Source: Verrucomicrobiales bacterium
Lineage (GTDB): Bacteria > Verrucomicrobiota > Verrucomicrobiia > Limisphaerales > UBA1100
Direction of reading: 5' to 3'
Length of the DNA: 9,400 bases
NCBI GenBank assembly: GCA_002719595.1
Contig: PBEJ01000048.1
Coordinates: 27,810 to 37,209, forward strand
Position numbers and translations under genes: made by a program. Position 1 is the stretch's first letter. Each line of letters opens with the position of its first letter. Under the pieces are notes generated by a model. It made no database searches. It worked only from the letters and a program-made list of their open reading frames with translations, and was not told the origin of the DNA. Shown here one piece after another: positions 6,745 to 9,400 of the stretch.

Positions 6745-6881
6745 TTTACCCTTCTCACGGTCCTTTACCCTAATTTACCGGCATAAACCGTGAATCACTC
6801 ACCCTCCTAAACGGCTCATATAGCTCATATTAGACAGATTGTGTGGTTCAGAATTACCGTCAGGATCTGATTAACTTTACC
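6745..6881. repeat. Cluster of short direct and inverted repeats in non-coding DNA
   Basis: No gene is seen between the remnant at 6735 and the first LRR gene. The stretch holds four TTTACC copies (starting at 6745, 6764, 6774 and 6876) plus a variant ATTACC near 6853. A perfect inverted repeat CACGGT/ACCGTG lies at 6756-6761 and 6787-6792. A tandem GCTCATAT at 6814-6821 and 6823-6830 has a nine-base period. Such iterated short motifs are typical of protein-binding arrays, for example integrase arm sites or regulator sites, but no function can be assigned. Confidence 0.35.
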
Positions 6882-6907
6882 GCTCCTCGCGGGATGTCGA
6901 AACGGCT

Positions 6908-6934
6908 AAAAGGGCTGGGCGGTTGAGGGCGGTT
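6908..6934 (+). repeat. Upstream box, copy 1, of the duplicated LRR cassette
   Basis: This 27-base G-rich segment (AAAAGGGCTGGGCGGTTGAG and seven further bases) recurs at 8085-8111 before the second LRR gene with only two mismatches. Here it is separated from the leader and start region of the gene by 43 bases (6935-6977) that are absent from the second copy. It marks the left edge of the recognisable tandem unit. Confidence 0.7.
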
Positions 6935-6993
6935 ATAAAATTCTCTCCGATTTGCAGTAGGCAGACACAAGGCGGGGGCGTAGGCTGATGGGC

Positions 6994-8043
6994 ATGAAGC
7001 AGATTCTCGTGATCATGGCGGCGGTGGGGTTGGTGGGGCAATCCGGGTTGGCCGATGAGGTGGTGGTCTTCAAATCCCGCGTAATTGAGGAAGCGCTCCT
7101 AAAGCAAATGAAAAAGCCATACGGCAAACTTGCCTCGTCACCAAAATTTACGGAGGCAGAATTAGCAAAAGTCACCTCCCTTAACTTGAGCCTCACAGAA
7201 GCCACCGACGAGGATCTCATGGATATTATCGAGTTACAAAATCTCGAAAGGCTTGACTTAAGCTACACCAAAATCACCTACGTGGACCTCAAGGAGGTTG
7301 CCAAGTTGCAGAAGCTCAAAAAGCTTTGGTTAAGCGGAACCAAAATTACTGACGAGGAACTCAAAGAGGTTGCCAAGTTGCAGAAGCTCGAATGGCTTCT
7401 CTTAAAAACCCAAATCACCGATAAGGGCCTTAAGGAAGTGGCTAAGTTACAGCATCTCACCCACCTTAACTTGTCTGGTACCGAAATCACTAACGAAGGC
7501 CTCGAGGAAGTGGTCAAGTTGCAGAACCTCACTGATCTTAACCTATTTTGGTGCAAAAGAATCACCGACGAAGGCTTTAAAAGAATCCACGAGGAAGTGG
7601 AAAAGTTGCAGAAGCTCAAAAAGCGTTGGTTAAGAGGAACCAAATCGATCGACGAGAAACTCAAAGAGTTTGACGAGGAATTCGGAGAGGTTGCCACGTT
7701 CCTTAGGCTCAAAAAGCTTTTCTTAGGCGGAACCAAAATCACCGACGAAGTCTTTAAAATAATCATCGACGAAGGCCTTGAGAAAGCGGCCAAGTTGCAG
7801 AAGCTTCAAAGGCTTAACTTGAACAGCACCCTAATCACTGACGAAGGCTTTAAAGAGGTGGCCAAGCTGCAGAAGCTCGAACAGCTTTGGTTAGGCGGAA
7901 CTCTAATCACCGACGCGGGCCTCAAGGAGGTGACTAAGTTACGGAAGCTAACTTATCTTGACTTGAGAGATACTAAAATCACTGGTGAGGCCTTGGCTGA
8001 ATTAAAGAAGGCTCTGCCGGATTGTAAAATTTACGGCCCCTAA
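6994..8043 (+). CDS. Secreted leucine-rich-repeat protein, paralogue 1
   Basis: A 349-residue protein starting at ATG 6994. An in-frame ATG at 6988 would add Met-Gly. I prefer 6994 because only that ATG is conserved in the downstream paralogue and it gives a clean MKQILVIMAAVGLVGQ signal-peptide start with likely cleavage after GLA, before DE. A cap-like N-terminal segment (about 22-60) is followed by ten leucine-rich repeats of the form LxxLxxLxLxxTxITDxGLKEVAK (DNA 7234-8010) and a C-terminal LPDCKIYGP end. Most repeats are 24 residues. One is 23, and three consecutive ones in the middle are lengthened to about 29-32 residues by inserts such as KRIHEEVEK, EFDEEFGEVAT and IIIDEGLEKAAK. This class of LRR is common in planctomycete and verrucomicrobial secretomes and is presumed to bind protein or glycan ligands. 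The true function is unknown. No strong Shine-Dalgarno is visible. Confidence 0.85.
   Translation: MKQILVIMAAVGLVGQSGLADEVVVFKSRVIEEALLKQMKKPYGKLASSPKFTEAELAKVTSLNLSLTEATDEDLMDIIELQNLERLDLSYTKITYVDLKEVAKLQKLKKLWLSGTKITDEELKEVAKLQKLEWLLLKTQITDKGLKEVAKLQHLTHLNLSGTEITNEGLEEVVKLQNLTDLNLFWCKRITDEGFKRIHEEVEKLQKLKKRWLRGTKSIDEKLKEFDEEFGEVATFLRLKKLFLGGTKITDEVFKIIIDEGLEKAAKLQKLQRLNLNSTLITDEGFKEVAKLQKLEQLWLGGTLITDAGLKEVTKLRKLTYLDLRDTKITGEALAELKKALPDCKIYGP
7234..8010 (+). repeat. LRR-coding repeat array, irregular (10 units)
   Basis: Ten consecutive LRR units, mostly 72 bp. The third is one codon short and units five to seven carry extra codons. At DNA level the second unit (around 7300-7370) and the sixth (around 7606-7668) are near copies starting TTGCAGAAGCTCAAAAAGC, so the array grew partly by internal duplication and then diverged with in-frame indels. 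Confidence 0.75.
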
Positions 8044-8050
8044 TTCTCTT

Positions 8051-8111
8051 CTGCAAAACTCCTTAAGCGCGCTGGCGAGCCTCCAAAAGGGCTGGACGGT
8101 TGAGGGCAGTT
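8051..8111 (+). repeat. Intergenic repeat between the two LRR genes
   Basis: The whole spacer after the first LRR gene is made of repeated blocks. Bases 8051-8090 match 9181-9220 after the second gene at 35 of 40 positions. Bases 8085-8111 match the upstream box at 6908-6934 at 25 of 27. The spacer thus joins the 3' flank of one unit to the 5' flank of the next, as expected for a tandem duplication. It contains no clear hairpin plus T-tract terminator, so the two genes may be co-transcribed. Confidence 0.75.
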
Positions 8112-8127
8112 GCGTAGGCTGAGGGGC

Positions 8128-9174
8128 ATGAAGCTGATTCTCGTGATGATGGTGGCGGTGGTGTTGGTGGGGCAATTCGTGATGGCGGATGAGAAGCTCA
8201 TTACCGACCCCATTGTTGAAAAGGCGGTTCGTAAAAAACTAGAGAAACAGGGAGGCGAACTCACTAATGCGGATCTAGGAAAAGTCGTCGAGCTTGATTT
8301 GATCTACGCTAAAGTTTCCGATCAGGGCCTGAAGGAGGTGGCCAAGCTTAAAAATCTTGCGAGGCTTGACTTAAACTACACCCAAATCACCGACAAAGGC
8401 CTTAAGGAAGTGGCCAAGCTAAAGAAGCTTGAGAAGCTTGACCTGAGGGACACCCAAGTCACCGACTTCGGACTCAAAGAGTTGGCCAAATTACAGAAAC
8501 TTAACTCTCTCGACTTGCAGCTCACCAGAATTACCGACGCAGGACTTAAAGAGGTGGTCAAAATACAGGGCCTCAATTTCCTTTCTTTGAACTCCACCCA
8601 AGTCACCGACGAGGGCCTCAAGGAAGTGGCAAAGTTGAACAAGCTCAAATATCTAGATTTGGACGACACCGCAATCACTGACGAGGGCCTCAGGGAGGTG
8701 ACTAAGTTAGAAAAGCTCGAATGGCTTTACTTGAACTCCACTCAAATCACCGATGCAGGACTTAAGACAGTGGCCAAGTTACAGGAGCTCAAAAGGCTTT
8801 ACTTGAACTCCACTCAAATTACGGATTTGGGACTTAAGGAAGTGGCCAAGTTACAGGAGCTCGAAAGACTTTACTTAAACTCCACCCGAATAACCGATGC
8901 AGGACTCAAGGAGGTAGCCAAGCTGCAGAATCTCGTTTTTCTTGTTATGAATGGAACCCGAATAACCGACGAGGGGCTCAAGGAAGTGGCAAAGTTGGAA
9001 ACGCTCAGATTGCTTTACTTGAACTCCACCCGAATAAGCGATGCAGGACTCCAGGATTTGGGCGAGTTAAAGAACCTCTTCACGCTAACCCTGTACGACA
9101 CCTTCGCAACCAAAGCTGGCATGACCGAATTAGGGAATACACTGCCGAATTGCTCTATTATCCCCGGCTATTAA
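8128..9174 (+). CDS. Secreted leucine-rich-repeat protein, paralogue 2
   Basis: A 348-residue protein. ATG 8128 is chosen over an upstream in-frame TTG at 8110 because it aligns with the start of paralogue 1 and opens a signal peptide (MKLILVMMVAVVLVGQFVMA, cleavage likely before DE). After a cap segment with DPIVEKAVRKKLEKQGGELT (about 27-46), the remainder is a very regular solenoid: ten units of exactly 24 residues (LxxLxxLxLxxTxITDxGLKEVAK, from about residue 74 to 313), then a degenerate eleventh and the C-terminal LPNCSIIPGY. Several units are nearly identical (RLYLNSTQITD / RLYLNSTRITD), which points to recent internal duplication. It is expected in the periplasm, on the cell surface or outside the cell. 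Ligand and function are unknown. It shares leader, signal-peptide DNA and flanking boxes with paralogue 1, so the two arose by tandem duplication. Confidence 0.87.
   Translation: MKLILVMMVAVVLVGQFVMADEKLITDPIVEKAVRKKLEKQGGELTNADLGKVVELDLIYAKVSDQGLKEVAKLKNLARLDLNYTQITDKGLKEVAKLKKLEKLDLRDTQVTDFGLKELAKLQKLNSLDLQLTRITDAGLKEVVKIQGLNFLSLNSTQVTDEGLKEVAKLNKLKYLDLDDTAITDEGLREVTKLEKLEWLYLNSTQITDAGLKTVAKLQELKRLYLNSTQITDLGLKEVAKLQELERLYLNSTRITDAGLKEVAKLQNLVFLVMNGTRITDEGLKEVAKLETLRLLYLNSTRISDAGLQDLGELKNLFTLTLYDTFATKAGMTELGNTLPNCSIIPGY
8347..9066 (+). repeat. In-phase 72-bp LRR-coding repeat array (10 units)
   Basis: Exactly 720 bases, ten 72-bp units with no insertion or deletion, each starting at the codon for the first Leu of LxxLxxL. 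The units around 8700-8935 are the most alike at DNA level, sharing strings such as TTGAACTCCACTCAAAT and GTGGCCAAGTTACAGGAGCT. This is consistent with recent unit duplication or conversion. Copy number could vary between strains. Confidence 0.85.
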
Positions 9175-9180
9175 TCCTCC

Positions 9181-9220
9181 CCGCAAAACTCCTTCAGCAC
9201 GTTGGCGAGCTTCCAAAAGG
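9181..9220 (+). repeat. 3'-flank box, copy 2, of the duplicated LRR cassette
   Basis: Forty bases just after the second LRR gene that match 8051-8090 at 35 positions, including GCAAAACTCCTT, TGGCGAGC and CCAAAAGGG. Beyond this the similarity to the G-rich upstream box fades (GAATGGGTTG), so the recognisable duplicated unit ends here and no third LRR gene follows within the window. Confidence 0.7.
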
Positions 9221-9268
9221 GAATGGGTTGTTTTCTTTGTTATGACATGAACCTAAAATGAGAGTTCG

Positions 9269-9313
9269 TTGCACGTTGTTGCACGTCTGGAGGAACACCC
9301 TGCACAGCCTGCA
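9269..9313. repeat. Short phased direct repeats after the LRR pair
   Basis: TTGCACGT occurs twice at 9269-9276 and 9279-9286, a ten-base period close to one helical turn. CCTGCA occurs twice at 9299-9304 and 9308-9313. No gene is visible in 9175-9400. Such phased repeats fit a protein-binding site (regulator or recombinase), but nothing more can be said. Confidence 0.3.
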
Positions 9314-9383
9314 AACTACTCACAAAAAGGGGCCACCCTGTCGACATTTTCCGGTTTTTCAGGCTCGGCGCCGTGATCGATTC

Positions 9384-9400
9384 GGGGGTTCGAATCCCTC
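9384..9400 (+). tRNA. T-arm at window edge: 3' end of a tRNA/tmRNA or an attachment site (partial)
   Basis: The last 17 bases form a perfect T-arm: stem GGGGG (9384-9388) with CCCTC (9396-9400, one G-T pair) around the invariant-type loop TTCGAAT (9389-9395). The acceptor strand would lie beyond the window. The ~80 bases before it lack a recognisable D-arm or anticodon arm, so this is either a tRNA-like 3' end of a longer RNA such as tmRNA, or a tRNA 3' fragment serving as an attachment site. Only the T-arm itself is seen directly. Confidence 0.35.

Noticed and set aside
6392..6793. A 133-codon plus-strand open frame covering the permease start and the tRNA-like remnant
   Set aside because: It lies largely antisense to the well-supported permease gene, has no family motifs, and crosses the candidate promoter and tRNA-like fragment.
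7278..7793. A 171-codon minus-strand open frame antisense to the first LRR gene
   Set aside because: It is a shadow of the LRR repeats: its own repetitive Ser/Leu-rich sequence simply mirrors the 72-bp period, and the same happens antisense to the second gene (8376-8678).
7234..9066. CRISPR array, because of the regularly spaced repeats
   Set aside because: The repeats are continuous coding sequence translating to LRR units, with no unique spacers between them.
9330..9400. A complete tRNA ending at the window edge
   Set aside because: Only the T-arm can be folded. There is no D-arm, anticodon arm or 5' acceptor strand in the preceding bases.

Overview
The window looks like a chromosomal segment of a Gram-negative bacterium, most likely from the Verrucomicrobiota or a neighbouring PVC lineage. 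This is judged from gene content and protein style: an LptF/LptG-type permease implies an outer membrane with LPS, a stand-alone FIST protein is present, and the secreted 24-residue 'ITDxGLKEVAK' leucine-rich-repeat (LRR) proteins are of a kind common in that superphylum. No rRNA is present to settle the taxonomy.

Left arm, + strand (1-2290): the 3' end of recA, then a FIST-domain protein, then trmB (tRNA m7G46 methyltransferase), which overlaps the FIST gene by ATGA. trmB converges on a minus-strand block with only five bases between the stop codons.

Minus-strand block (6612 down to 2296): lptF/G-type permease, a small membrane-anchored FHA protein, accA, manA and a phage-holin-IV-like membrane protein. 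Overlaps of 4 nt (lptF/FHA and manA/holin-like) and a 4-nt gap (accA/manA) suggest an operon. A plausible sigma70-type promoter lies just upstream of the permease. The block joins envelope functions: LPS export, the first committed step of fatty-acid synthesis, and mannose-6-phosphate/fructose-6-phosphate interconversion.

Right arm (6613-9400) is accessory in character. A 375-base non-coding stretch carries the promoter, a truncated tRNA-3'-half-like remnant on the minus strand, and short direct and inverted repeats. Two tandem paralogous genes for secreted LRR proteins follow. They share nearly identical leaders and signal-peptide DNA, and conserved non-coding boxes lie between and after them, so the pair appears to be a tandemly duplicated cassette. 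The window ends in a perfect tRNA-type T-arm at its last 17 bases, probably the start of an RNA gene's 3' end or an attachment site. The LRR pair may therefore lie in an integrated island, but no integrase is visible and this is inference.

Most of the window is ordinary housekeeping sequence. The points of interest are the LRR cassette duplication, the tRNA-like remnant, and the degenerate tail-anchored FHA protein.
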